Shown here in pieces: positions 32,391 through 42,454 of a DNA stretch of 64,000 nucleotides. Under the pieces are notes generated by a model. It was not told the origin of the DNA and ran no database searches. It saw nothing but the letters and a program-made list of their open reading frames with translations. The number at the start of each line of letters is the position of its first letter. The stretch's first letter is position 1. The translations under genes were made by a program, and so were the position numbers. The stretch is taken from NCBI GenBank assembly GCA_963576565.1, contig OY755039.1, positions 85,867,289 through 85,931,288 of the forward strand. The letters run 5' to 3'. The DNA comes from Aspidapion aeneum (lineage: Eukaryota; Arthropoda; Insecta; Coleoptera; Brentidae).

Positions 32391-33644
32391 TATAACCTTG
32401 AAAATGCCCACGTAGTTGTGTCAAAACGCGTTGGGAGCGAGATAGTGTGAAAATATATAGGTTTTAATTTTGAAAACTAGGTTTATTTAAGTACCTTTAA
32501 GAGATTAAGAACGAAAAATGCGCCTCCGATTTGCCAATGTCAGAATATTTCTCGTAGGAGAGTTAGAATCATGTTAGAATCCAATTCGTGACAAACGTGA
32601 TATCACTTATATCAAGTAGAGCCTGCGGATTTCCCGGGTGTTTGAAATTTTTTAAGGGATTAGAAAGTGTTAAGTGATGTTCAACTTTTCATTCTGCCAC
32701 GCTTTGACTTAGGAGAATGATGGTAGTGCCGGTTCTATACTCTCGTCGAGGCACAGCGAGAAAGGCCAAGATGGAGAGTCCCGACGGAACCTCTCACTTC
32801 TTCTGCCCTTGCGTTGCCTCGCTGGGTTCCATCTGGAATGGGTTTTCTTACCCAAGTCAAAGGTTGGTGGTTGAGCGACCGTGTACACTCTCGCGCACAT
32901 TTTCGCGAGCTATTGCTGTGTTGATCTCTCTCGTGATGATGGTGGAGTTCTCAGGCGTTCTCTCAACGGCAACTGATACTATCGCTAAATTAGCAAGAGC
33001 CTATATGATTGTACTTGGGTACGAGTCTTTCAGCGAGATACTCGGGGAGACATAGCGAGAGCAGTAGGACGAGAGTGAGGAACCGGCAAAAGGTTTGACG
33101 GTTTTTAAGGAATTAGTATATGTTATTGCTATTTGGTTGTTCCATCTTAGATTTTACCGTCTCATTCACGTCAATTAAGGCCATATTACTTGTCTGTAGG
33201 ATGTCGAGGTTTCAAACAAGGTTATTGCAAACAGAGTAGGATATGTTTCTTCTCGTCCACAAAGCGCAAAACCACAAAATAGTAATTTTTGTAATAGGGG
33301 CGAGAAGAATAACATTTTGGGTCCGAGGGTAAATATGTTCTTTGCGCCAGTGGTTCAAACAAGATTTTTTGTACAAATAGAAAGTAGGTAACTTAACAAA
33401 TTGTAATACATATTATATTATATTGAAAAATGAGAGAATAATATTTGAAATGACATCCCTGTAAAACGTGTTATTCTTTTTTATAATCTACATATACTCC
33501 AAAAAGGTGGCACGAGAGTTCATATTTCGCCCACAAGAAACTATATAAATATTAAAGTTTACACAACCTACGAGCACTATGCCTTGTTTGAAAATGTATT
33601 ATTAAATTGAAAAAATAGTCCATTTCTCAAAGTGGAGTTTGCAA
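32391..33644. other. Unassigned stretch with a GC-rich block
   Basis: The block at about 32700-33095 is near 50% GC in a strongly AT-rich region and rich in ctctcgc/gcgagag. It contains a 112-codon plus frame (32717-33055, start codon ATG, no recognised domain) and a 63-codon minus frame. Nothing identifies it as a gene. The remainder (33096-33644) is featureless to me. Confidence 0.35.
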
Positions 33645-33701
33645 ATTACAAAGAAAAACTGATTGTCTTCTCCACTAAAGTCTTTATTGTTTCGGGTTTT
33701 A

Positions 33702-33745
33702 TTTAGGACATGTTTCAAGTCTAAAAAGACCCATCATCAGCTAAA
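33702..33745 (-). ncRNA. Hammerhead-ribozyme-like motif (left arm)
   Basis: Read on the minus strand: tttag, then ctgatga, a 17-nt hairpin (gggtct/agactt with a tttt loop), gaaac, atgtc, ctaaa. This is the order of a type I hammerhead with a very short helix III. It is identical in the core to 34251-34294. Caveat: a bulged U and two G-U pairs sit at the core end of helix II instead of the usual G-C. Confidence 0.5.
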
Positions 33746-33767
33746 ACAAGTTAAACAAACAAGTGTA

Positions 33768-33775
33768 ACTACATC
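33768..33775. repeat. 8-bp target duplication of the hAT MITE (left)
   Basis: actacatc, repeated exactly at 34044-34051. Confidence 0.88.
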
Positions 33776-34043
33776 CATGGGCGCACCCAGGAAGGGCCCC
33801 CGGGCAAGGCTTAGATTTTTCTACATATTTCATGATAAAACACAAAAAATAGCTTAAAATTTGACATCATGAGGCTTCGCCCCCCCCCCCCCCAAGCAGC
33901 GGCGTAGTTCGTTGCGTCCCCGCTAAAGACATGATGACCTTTTTTTTTTTTTTGGTTACATGATTTTTGAGAGGCGCCCTTTTTAGCTGTCGGCCCCCAA
34001 GAGGCCTCGAGCCCCCCAAGACACATTCCTGGGTGCGCCACTG
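33776..34043. mobile_element. 268-bp hAT-type MITE
   Basis: The ends are catgggcgcacccagg and, inverted, cagtggcgcacccagg. The 8-bp duplication is exact. Related to 18032-18191. It contains a C run (about 33880-33893) and no coding. It is inserted in one arm of the foldback only. Confidence 0.9.
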
Positions 34044-34250
34044 ACTACATCCGAAGCAACTTTAGTGCATATTAAATAAATTAAACCGATACCCCCTTAA
34101 AATGTAACATACCTTTTAAAAACCTGGGGGTACGAGAGTCTTTTGAAGGTTTTTGAAAGGTATGTTACATTTTAAGGGGGTATCGGTTTAATCTATTTAA
34201 TATGCACTAAAGTTGCTTCGGATGTAGTTACACTTCTTTGTTTAACTTGT

Positions 34251-34294
34251 TTTAGCTGATGATGGGTCTTTTTAGACTTGAAACATGTCCTAAA
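34251..34294 (+). ncRNA. Hammerhead-ribozyme-like motif (right arm)
   Basis: CTGATGA at 34256-34262, a 6-bp stem with tttt loop at 34264-34279, GAAAC at 34280-34284, and GTC at 34287-34289 with predicted cleavage before 34290. Helix I is formed by tttag (34251-34255) and ctaaa (34290-34294). Helix III would be tiny or form between two molecules through the palindrome acatgt. Core bases match the hammerhead consensus. Helix II closes imperfectly, so activity is uncertain. Confidence 0.5.
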
Positions 34295-34854
34295 TAAAAC
34301 CCGAAACAATAAAGACTTTAGTGGAGAAGACATTCAGTTTTTCCTTGTAATGTATTATTATTTTATATTTGAATTTTTATATTATATAGAATAAGGAAAT
34401 AAAACAAAATTTGATAGCTGAATGATTTATTTATTATATAACAACTAAACATCGTAAATCAGAACCTACCTATCACAAAATATAAGAATGTCAATATATT
34501 GAAAACTAATATCACTGATCCTTAGTATCAACGATTATACACTAGACAGGATTGCTCAGTTGGCCGAATCTGTCTGCAATCGATGTTCAAGGTCAAACTC
34601 GCTGTTACGTCACCACTTGTGCTGGGCAGAAAGCGCACCTATCGTTATATTGGATTTTATGTGCTTTTAGAGCTATTTTCTTTATGCAAATTAAATTTTA
34701 TGTAAAATTGAGGAATTGTAAATTTTAAAATATTGCCTTTACATGAAATAAAAGGATGATAAATGATTTTATATTTGAAATATCTGTTAAATAAATTAAA
34801 TTTAAATATTTAAAGTGAAAAAAAAAAACTACACATAATGTCGTAGTACCTATA

Positions 34855-35576
34855 CAGGGTGTCCCATAACTTAGGGGCCATAGGCCAACAGGTGATAGAG
34901 GAGGTCATGTCTGATAAAAAAGTTCCTATAATATATGGGTCAAAACTCTTTCTTTCAAAATTGGCAATTTTTTAAACTATTTTGATAATAACTTTTTCAA
35001 AAAACGCAGTAAAAACATGAAATTGGGTAAAGTCGTGTATCAGAACAAGAGCAATAAATTGAAATAAAATTTATTTTGAAAAAAATTAGTCGGTCAATTT
35101 TTTTTTGAAAAAAACCATTTTGTTTGGTATAATAAACTTTTATAAATGCCACATTAAACGCAATGTTTTTTTAAATAGTTTTTGTTAATAAAAACAAGCC
35201 TTTAGCGACACATAATAATAAATAAAATATTCTTGATATTTTTTAAAAGAATAAGTAAACAAAAAATAATTAAAAAAAAAAGATTATTTTTTATACATTT
35301 TTGGAGGTAATTTTGACAGCCTGTATTTTCTTAACTTGTAATTTTATCAAAAAAAGGAGTATTACATTTTTGAATCACAATTAGCTGAGTATATTCAGTT
35401 GTCTGTGATAGATTTTCTTTTTTTTGCAAAACCCTTTTTCCCCACTCCTCTAACTTTAAAAATCCTATATCTTAAAAACAGATGTGTGTTGGCCCCATGT
35501 TAAATAAACTTTTTTTTCGGAAATAACCTCCTCTATCACCTGCTGCACTATGGCCCCCAAGTTATGGGTCACCCTA
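34855..35576. mobile_element. 722-bp TA-flanked MITE with ~80-bp TIRs
   Basis: Starts cagggtgtcccataactta; the other end inverted reads tagggtgacccataacttg. Inner matches include ggtgatagaggaggt. TA lies at 34853-34854 and 35577-35578. TA duplication and long TIRs fit a Tc1/mariner-type non-autonomous element. No coding. Confidence 0.78.
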
Positions 35577-36237
35577 TATAATTTGTCCAATTGTTTTAAA
35601 GTATGTAAAAAAAAATATTTTGCGATAATAATTAAAAATGGAAATATAAGTAGACGAAAAATTTATTGATTTATTTAAGAAAAAGAAAAAGCACACATAT
35701 TGTTCTTAACAAATAGACAAAAAACAGAAAGATAAAAAATTGCACATAATGTATAGTTTAATTATTACAACCGCTTTTTAAAGCATGTTAAGAAATTATT
35801 GAATAGATAATTAAAAATGAGAATATAGAACATAAAAAAAGTATTTATTATTACATTTTTACAAAAAAAAAATAAAAGTACAGATACATACAATAAATTA
35901 AAAATATTAATATAAATAATAATATTTCATTTAGAAAAATATTCCTTTTCAATTCACAATCTTTTGTCATTTTCTTTATAGATATTATTAAACAAGAAGC
36001 CCATTTGTTGAGAAAATCGTGGCCATTTTTTTTACTCTGTAAACAAACGTTCTTCTCTGTCCTGAATCGAATTTTTATACACAACAAACCAAACGTAAAA
36101 ATGTTTATTTATTATGCCTTTTCTTAGTAGCACTGCATTGAAACAATCCAAAAAACGCAAACTATGCAGCGAAATATCAACAAAACTCTCTTGAAAATAC
36201 GAATAACATCATATACAACGAACGTAAACAATGGATT
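35577..36237. other. No recognised gene
   Basis: Very AT-rich. A 78-codon minus frame (35851-36087) is hydrophobic only because of A/T-rich codons and has no support. Confidence 0.35.
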
Positions 36238-36335
36238 TAGTACAAGTGGTGACGTCACGCCGCTCTCCTCACCCCGCACAATTTGTTCACAGGTTAAATG
36301 GAACTAAGCAGTCCTTTATGTCTATAGTCCTTGCC

Positions 36336-36842
36336 TTAGTATTGCATTAATGTATATGAAACATCTCCTTTTCTAATAAAAACAAAATCTACCGAGCGAC
36401 AATTAATAATTTTAATTAAAGCGTGAGGCAAACATAACTTTTTCGTGACCATTTTGTCATCTATCAAATTCTTGATCTAATTTAATGAGGTTGATCTACG
36501 TGTAGTATGCTTATAGATCACCCTTTATTTACTTATTATGTAATAATTAAAGAATTAATATACTGCAGCTGAGTGCATTTTTATTCGAGCAACCTGCTCC
36601 TTACTGTGAGCCAACATGCCGCGTCTATGGGGCCGGTTGGTTCAAGTATAGTCTCAACAGTATTTTTTTTTATCCAAAGCAGATGATCCTTTTAAAATTG
36701 TATCTTGAAAGAAAGAGAGTTGATAAATCAGGCAATCAGCTTAATGTTTCACGTGGTTATTTACTTTAAAATCAGAGTGGAAAGAAAATAAATAAAATTG
36801 CGCCAACCAGCCCCGCTCTCCTCTATACCCAAATATATCATA
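36336..36842. other. No recognised feature
   Basis: AT-rich. Nothing recognisable. Confidence 0.35.
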
Positions 36843-36844
36843 TA

Positions 36845-37674
36845 CAGTCGAACCTCTCTAACTCGAACCTCTATAACTCAAACCTCTCTATAACTCGAAC
36901 CTTTTAAGTGGTCCCTGCATATTTTTCAATTTTTATATGTTTTTGAACCTCTTTAACTCAAATTTCTATAACTCGAACCTTTCTATAACTCAAACCGTAT
37001 TCCCAGGCCCGCCAACGTCAAGATCTCTGTAAGACGAACCTTTGAAATCGATTCAAGCTGAAATCCCTCATCACATCACATCACAATTAAGAACACAAAT
37101 TATTAGTGAACAGCAGGTTGCTTTAAATGTCTATTAATCGATGCCTGGACATTTTTCAAGGGAATGATAAGGTAACTTTTGATTAATTTTTAAATGTAGA
37201 TGAGGATTTAGTAACAAGAAAAACTCTTACAGAAGATAAGATCTTGGAAAGTATGGCAAAACAGAGGATAATTTTGAGGAAAACTCTAACGATGAAGATG
37301 AGAGTGAAGAAACTCCTAGACAAAAACCTTCCGCAACGCTGAAGTTTTAAAATCAATTAAAACCATATAGCTCGCTTTTTCAATGGATGAGGCCACAACA
37401 AAATAATAACTTGTCTCTTATTTTTGAAATACGAAAAAAAATTGAGTCCAACTGCACAAAAAAATATATTGTCAAAATTGAATATTTAACTAATTATTTT
37501 TCAAGTTTCTAAGTATGTATACATTTATTATTAAGTTAGTCTTGTACTTTTCAACTGTTTTAATGCAATAAAAAAATTTATTGGAATATATGATTTTTTT
37601 TCTTTTACTCGAACTCTCCATAACTCGAACTGTTTTGGTTGCCCCTTTAAATTCGAGTTATAGAGGTTCGACTG
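36845..37674 (+). mobile_element. pogo/Tigger-like DNA element remnant
   Basis: Starts cagtcgaacctctctaact; the inverse end reads cagtcgaacctctataact. TA lies at 36843-36844 and 37675-37676. Subterminal copies of ctctataactcgaac repeat several times on the left and twice on the right. Within, about 37195-37350 retains acidic coding remnants (DEDLVTRKTLTEDKILES and, in another frame, SNDEDESEETPRQKPSA), like the C-terminal tail of pogo transposases. DNA-binding and catalytic domains are gone. Confidence 0.8.
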
Positions 37675-37676
37675 TA

Positions 37677-39320
37677 CTTGGTAGTTTGGATGTTGTTTGT
37701 GCCGTTTGTGGTAACTCTAGTAAGTAACTTAAAAATATACGCCTAGATGCAGCCAAGGAATACCAAACAATCCGCGATACACACACGTACATAACTTTCT
37801 TCACAGGGCCGTGTCATCTGCAGAAGTTGTGCATTCAAAAGAAAGTGCACATTTGCATTTGATAAGCTGCTTCTTTTATTCCATAAAATATAGTAGTTTT
37901 ATTTGCTGTGCATTGTTTTTCCATTTCTATAAAATTGTATCCATACTCAAAGCAAAATATAAAGATCAAATAAAAATATATTCAAAACAAAAATTATACT
38001 TGTTTTATCTGTATCCCTAAAACTCAAAAGCTTGCAGGAGCTGATGTGTAGAGGGATAACTGAAGCAATAGTAACTATATGTTGTATATAAGTGGCACCG
38101 CGTCATAGCTATGGTAAACCTAAATTTGCGGCAAAATCTAAGTAAAGAAGCCTTAAAAAATTAGTGTTTCACTTTGTACATGCAGTGTGCCGCTCGGGGT
38201 TTAATGTTCGAATGATAAAACACTAAGAACTTTTAAAGGAGAGATCAAATAGGTACTTATCTAATAAATAAAGATCCGAAACATAAAAGAGGATCCAAAA
38301 TTATATTAAAATGTGCGCAAACATTGATTTAGTTGCAAAAACGGTAATTTGTTTTACGAAAAGCTCCGTCATAATTTGTTAGACATAAACAGTCAATATG
38401 TTCGTAACAACCAGATAAGAGTATATATGTTCCTTTCTAATGAAATCGTTTAGAAGAAGACATCAATAAAAAGCAAGCAAAATAGTAAGCTAATGACTAA
38501 TCAGTGCAGTGCCTCATTTTGGGAATCAATATCAATAAAAAAATTAAAGGAAGTGCAAGGTTTTGATCACGCGGTGTCACTTTAACACAACATCAAGTAT
38601 ACACCGATCCGGGACCTTCAGACAATCCTGGCACTTCAATTGCTTCCAACATAGATCAAGAAGTAGGCGATTGGGACCCACATACCTCTAAGGGACACAG
38701 ATGAATAGAGAGGAAGAGGGGAATCAACTGGGCTTGTAGCCATGGAAAAGCTGGCAATTAAATATCATCACCTTTCGTCAATAATGATGAGTAGAGCCCA
38801 AACCCTTGGAAGGGTTACAAGGTCCCCACCCCAAATAGAAATGTGAAGCAGATCAAAGAAACAATGTTTGAAGAAACCGCTTTAGTTAGCTAAACCAATA
38901 GATCTAAAATATTAGCGAGGTAAAGTACAGGAGCGACAATTTTTTTTTTAAGTAGAAATGTGAAAGAATGCGCCGGGGATCGTAGGCAATACGTATATCG
39001 GGACAGAAATCCACTATATTGACAAGGAGCTACTTCTAGGGATCTATTCTCATCTTCGTGGGAAGTGATGCAACACATCATGTGAAATAGATCGACCAAT
39101 AGGAAAGACGGCAACAGCCGCGCGCTGTTTAAACAGAGTGAATTTTGGACCATTTTTACGCGTGTGTAATGAAGTCTACGTTCCGTTGGCAGTTTATATA
39201 AGAAAACTGCTTAATAAATGTTCTTTCGCATAACACGAGATGAAAAGTTTTTTCGGAGCTTTCTATTAACGAAAGACCTCCTGATTACATAATGTGATCT
39301 GATCATCACGTTGTCCACAT
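37677..39320. other. No recognised gene
   Basis: Small frames such as 37811-38020 and 38890-39153 (minus) lack recognisable domains. No repeat arms were found. Confidence 0.3.
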
Positions 39321-39329
39321 CCCAAAATC

Positions 39330-39845
39330 AGCAGCCTGAGCGGAATCAATAACTGGGCTCAGGATGCTTGAACAAACTCCTGGGAGACAGAAAAAGGTTT
39401 CAGACAGACCAGAGAATTTCTAGACCAACCAAAAGCAACCAAGCTTTGACAGTTGCTGGGACAAACACTTAAAAAGGTTGTCTGTTAATAGAATTTATAA
39501 CTGGACATATTGGGTTTAAGGAGCATATGACACGTATAGAAACCTTTTACCCTCTCAGCTTATGGACAGGAAGAAAAGACATCAAGACATCTCCTGGCAG
39601 AATGTGAGGCCTACGTAAGGATGAGAGAACAGGCACTCAATGCGCCAATCCTGAGCGAGCGTGCGTTGCACTTCAACAAATGGCCTGACACAACGGACTT
39701 TGTAAAGAAAACAAGAAGGCTCAATAAGCCACTTCTACATCGAATGAAAATGCAGAGAGTAAGTGAGGAGAAAGACCTGGAGCATGGCTATAGGAACTAC
39801 TCTACATCTAGATTGCTGCAGCTCCAAAACGTTTTTTACAGCTGA
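39330..39845 (+). pseudogene. Possible LINE RNase H/C-terminal remnant
   Basis: Scattered frames give FITGHIGFKEHMTRIETF and HLLAECEAYVRMREQALNAP, resembling the end of an RNase H domain and the Cys/His tail (LL.GH...H...CP...R) of some LINE polyproteins. The last open frame is 39621-39845. The resemblance is weak and broken by frameshifts. Confidence 0.35.
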
Positions 39846-40517
39846 TGCTTTATGTCTACTATTTAATTCAGAGTAATGGAAATGCCGTAACTCTGGGGCC
39901 TGCTCTATTTTTATTTTAAAAAAATTCTTGCCATTTTTTGTTGTCAAATTCCCTGATTACGGGTTTGCACTACGGTATGGGGATAGCGCTGCGCTTTCAA
40001 ACTAAATATTTGAAAAGCAAATTAAAGTGCTGTGGCGTTATTTCGAGGGTATTACGGATTAAAAGTGTCCAAAACGAATATACATGTTTCGGAGTTACAC
40101 GGCCGTTGGGTACAAACCCTTCAGGAAACAACAAATTATTTTAGGTGGAAAGAGAAACTTTAATAAAAATATCCTAAAATCATATGTTCCAGATAAACCA
40201 TACAAACTTTTTCCATGTCGCGTCGCACACATGCCCACTAAGCACAAAATTGTAAAAAACGTTAAATAAATGTTTTTTTTCTAACACAAATTTGTGTTAA
40301 AATTAAGTCAACTTTGGACATTAAAAAAACATGTAAAAAATTCTAACGAAAATTTCATGTAAAAGCATTACCAAAAATATATTTCTTAATAACGTTAAAA
40401 AACCTGCATTAAAAAAACCACAATTTCACTAACATTAAAAATAATACCATCAATATATGGTTATTTTTATAATGTTTTTCCTAGATCTCATTTCTAACGT
40501 TGAATTTAAGATATATG
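39846..40517. other. No recognised feature
   Basis: AT-rich flank of element A. Short frames overlap but none has support. Confidence 0.35.
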
Positions 40518-40522
40518 AAGCT
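40518..40522. repeat. 5-bp target-site duplication of element A (left)
   Basis: aagct, repeated at 63854-63858 after 23.3 kb. Confidence 0.88.
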
Positions 40523-41068
40523 TGTTAACGGCTCACCGTTAGTTTAGTTTTAGGTTAATTTAGAATTACTTATTTTCTATCTTTAAGTTTACTTTTTCCG
40601 CATTTTTTCTCGCTCAAGGTAAATGAGGAAGTTTTCATTTATTTTGAATACATTTTTCTTTAAATAAACGCGTTATGGATTTAAATATCCCGCGTAAACA
40701 GTTGAGAAAGCTCACGCATGCGCGCAGTAGCAAAAAGCCGCGCATTGCCCGAAACTCAGCACTCCGCAAGACTTCGCATCCGCCATTGCACGAAGCCGTG
40801 CTAAAACCTGCAAAATCCGCGCCATTACGGCAATTTACTATTAATTAAATCATTTTATCGCTGTAAATAGTGAACATTTAGTTATAGGCTTAGATCAGAG
40901 ACATTGATGTGTTCCAGCGACGACCTACAAGGGCTCTTGAAAGAAAATTGAAGAGAAAAACAGGTGAGTGGACTCAACTGCACGCCGACATTTTTGATAT
41001 TTGGGATCTTTGTGACTTTGTCACTGGTCCATTCGAATCAGCACCTTACAATCTACCAAACTTTTACA
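40523..41068 (+). repeat. Element A 5' LTR
   Basis: 546 bp, TG...CA. Followed directly by tggccacttcggccgg, the likely primer site. Confidence 0.92.
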
Positions 41069-41086
41069 TGGCCACTTCGGCCGGTA
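41069..41086 (+). promoter_or_regulatory. Element A primer binding site
   Basis: tggccacttcggccggta starts with TGG (complement of tRNA CCA) at the LTR boundary. tRNA not assigned. Confidence 0.55.
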
Positions 41087-41212
41087 GTTATAGCATGGCC
41101 TCTTAGGCCCAACGCGTTTTATTCAAAATAGTGTAAATTTCCTCATAACCCTTGTTATTTTAGGTTAATTTGCAATTTAATGTTTGTCACACGTGATCCA
41201 CATTAAGTATTC

Positions 41213-41214
<2 letters not shown>

Positions 41215-41253
<39 letters not shown>
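41215..41253. repeat. AT microsatellite in the element A leader
   Basis: About 38 bp of AT repeats between primer site and gag. Confidence 0.92.
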
Positions 41254-41257
<4 letters not shown>

Positions 41258-41524
41258 ATTATTAGCAAGGTGTGCAAAAAACCTTATTTCATTTCTTATC
41301 AGTAAAAGAAATAAATTCGTCACTCGATACGCAAATTTCTTTTCATCAACTTTTTATTTTCATCTTATCAATTTCATCATATTTCATCTTTTTCAAGGTC
41401 ACCCGATGCGCGGAAATTTGCTTATCTCTTTACTTTGTCTCAGAATAAATAAAACATATAAACGTGCCGCTATTTGTTGCCATCCATTTAATTTATTATT
41501 TTAAATTAAGTACGCTTATTTAAG

Positions 41525-42454
41525 ATGTCTTCAAACGCAAATAAATTAAAACAATATAAGGCCATGCGCCAAATGTATGCCTATCAAATAGTTAATCTCA
41601 AAACATTTGCTCAAACTGCTCATACAAGTGAGTAGGCAAAACTTCAATTTGAGATGTGTTATTCAAGCTTTAATGAGATAAAGAGACAGTTCAATCAGTA
41701 TCACGTCAACATAATTACCTTAGCAAGCGTTATGGATGGTGAGGACCTTGAGGACGAGGAACGAATCCGCAAGGACTTTGAAAATGATGCCTCGCAAGTG
41801 TTTTCTCTGCACAGCATTATATGCCCTGATCAGCAGGCCACCGCACCTTTGCCTCAACACCCTGCCAAGCCTTCTGCTAAGTTAAACCCGCTTAAAATCC
41901 CCAAATTTTCGGGAGATCTAAAACAGTTCCGCCATTTTTTCGAGATTTTTTCTTTAGTCGTTGATCAAGACGACGACCGCACAGATGTAGAAAAATACTC
42001 GCACCTCATGGAGGCCCTAGAAGGGCCCGCAAAACCGTGGTTCAAAGTATATCCGCGTCTGCGCAGAACTATAGAGCCGCTCTAGATGCGCTCCTAGAGA
42101 GATATGATCGACCCCGTCTTATCGCGTTCGCTCACTTGCAAGCTCTAGATAACGCACCCGTAGTTACAAACTCAAATAACTTAAAAATTTTACGCTCGCT
42201 TATGGATATTTTTAATGAAAATATCACCGCTTTCGGAAGTATGCAATTGCCTATTCATAACTGCGATTTTTTGCTATTTTACATGCTTTCAAAACATTTA
42301 AATGACAACCTGTTAACTAAATTCGAGATTCAAAACACGCAACCGCAGGATAAGTCATTTCCAAAATATGATGATTTAAAGAATTTCATTTTAAATCACT
42401 GCCACGCTCTTGAAACGGTAGAATTTTCAACCTCGTTAAAAAATTCGAAGCATA
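41525..42454 (+). pseudogene. Element A gag, N-terminal part
   Basis: Starts at the ATG at 41525 (MSSNANKLKQYKAM). A TAG at 41633-41635 ends the first 36 codons. The frame continues from 41654 with a DUF1759-like region (LNPLKIPKFSGDLKQFRHFF), and a frameshift near 42050 moves to the frame with ALLERYDRPRLIAFAHLQAL. The coding sequence stops at the TIR element at 42455 within ETVEFSTSLKNSK. Gag forms the retrotransposon particle. This copy cannot be translated through. Confidence 0.88.

Larger units (their letters stand above)
33645..34351. mobile_element. Foldback with hammerhead-like motifs in both arms
   Basis: The left arm (33645-33775 plus 34052-34115) is the near-exact reverse complement of the right arm (about 34157-34351), with a loop near 34120-34150. 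The arms are about 195 bp. Each arm contains the same 44-nt ribozyme-like motif, reading outward. The left arm is split by a hAT-type MITE (33776-34043 plus duplication), which the right arm lacks. No protein is encoded. Hammerhead motifs are known from Penelope-like elements and retrozymes, so a retroelement origin is plausible. Confidence 0.85.
34538..36335. mobile_element. Candidate TIR element with ~90-bp imperfect arms
   Basis: 34538-34626 and 36238-36335 are imperfect reverse complements. The best-matching part is gttacgtcaccacttgt on the left against acaagtggtgacgtcac on the right, with further pairing around ttgctcagtt and aactaagcag. A smaller TIR element (34855-35576) is nested within. 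No transposase is seen. Ends and duplication are not resolved. Confidence 0.5.

Noticed and set aside
33811..34041. 76-codon minus frame
   Set aside because: It lies wholly inside the hAT MITE and its poly-C tract.
35851..36087. Hydrophobic 78-codon minus frame suggesting a membrane protein
   Set aside because: Hydrophobicity follows from A/T-rich codons. No start context or homology.
40909..41106. 65-codon frame near the element A start
   Set aside because: It spans the LTR and primer site and encodes nothing recognisable.
41184..41504. 106-codon plus frame in the element A leader
   Set aside because: It reads through the AT microsatellite in a leader region and has no domain.
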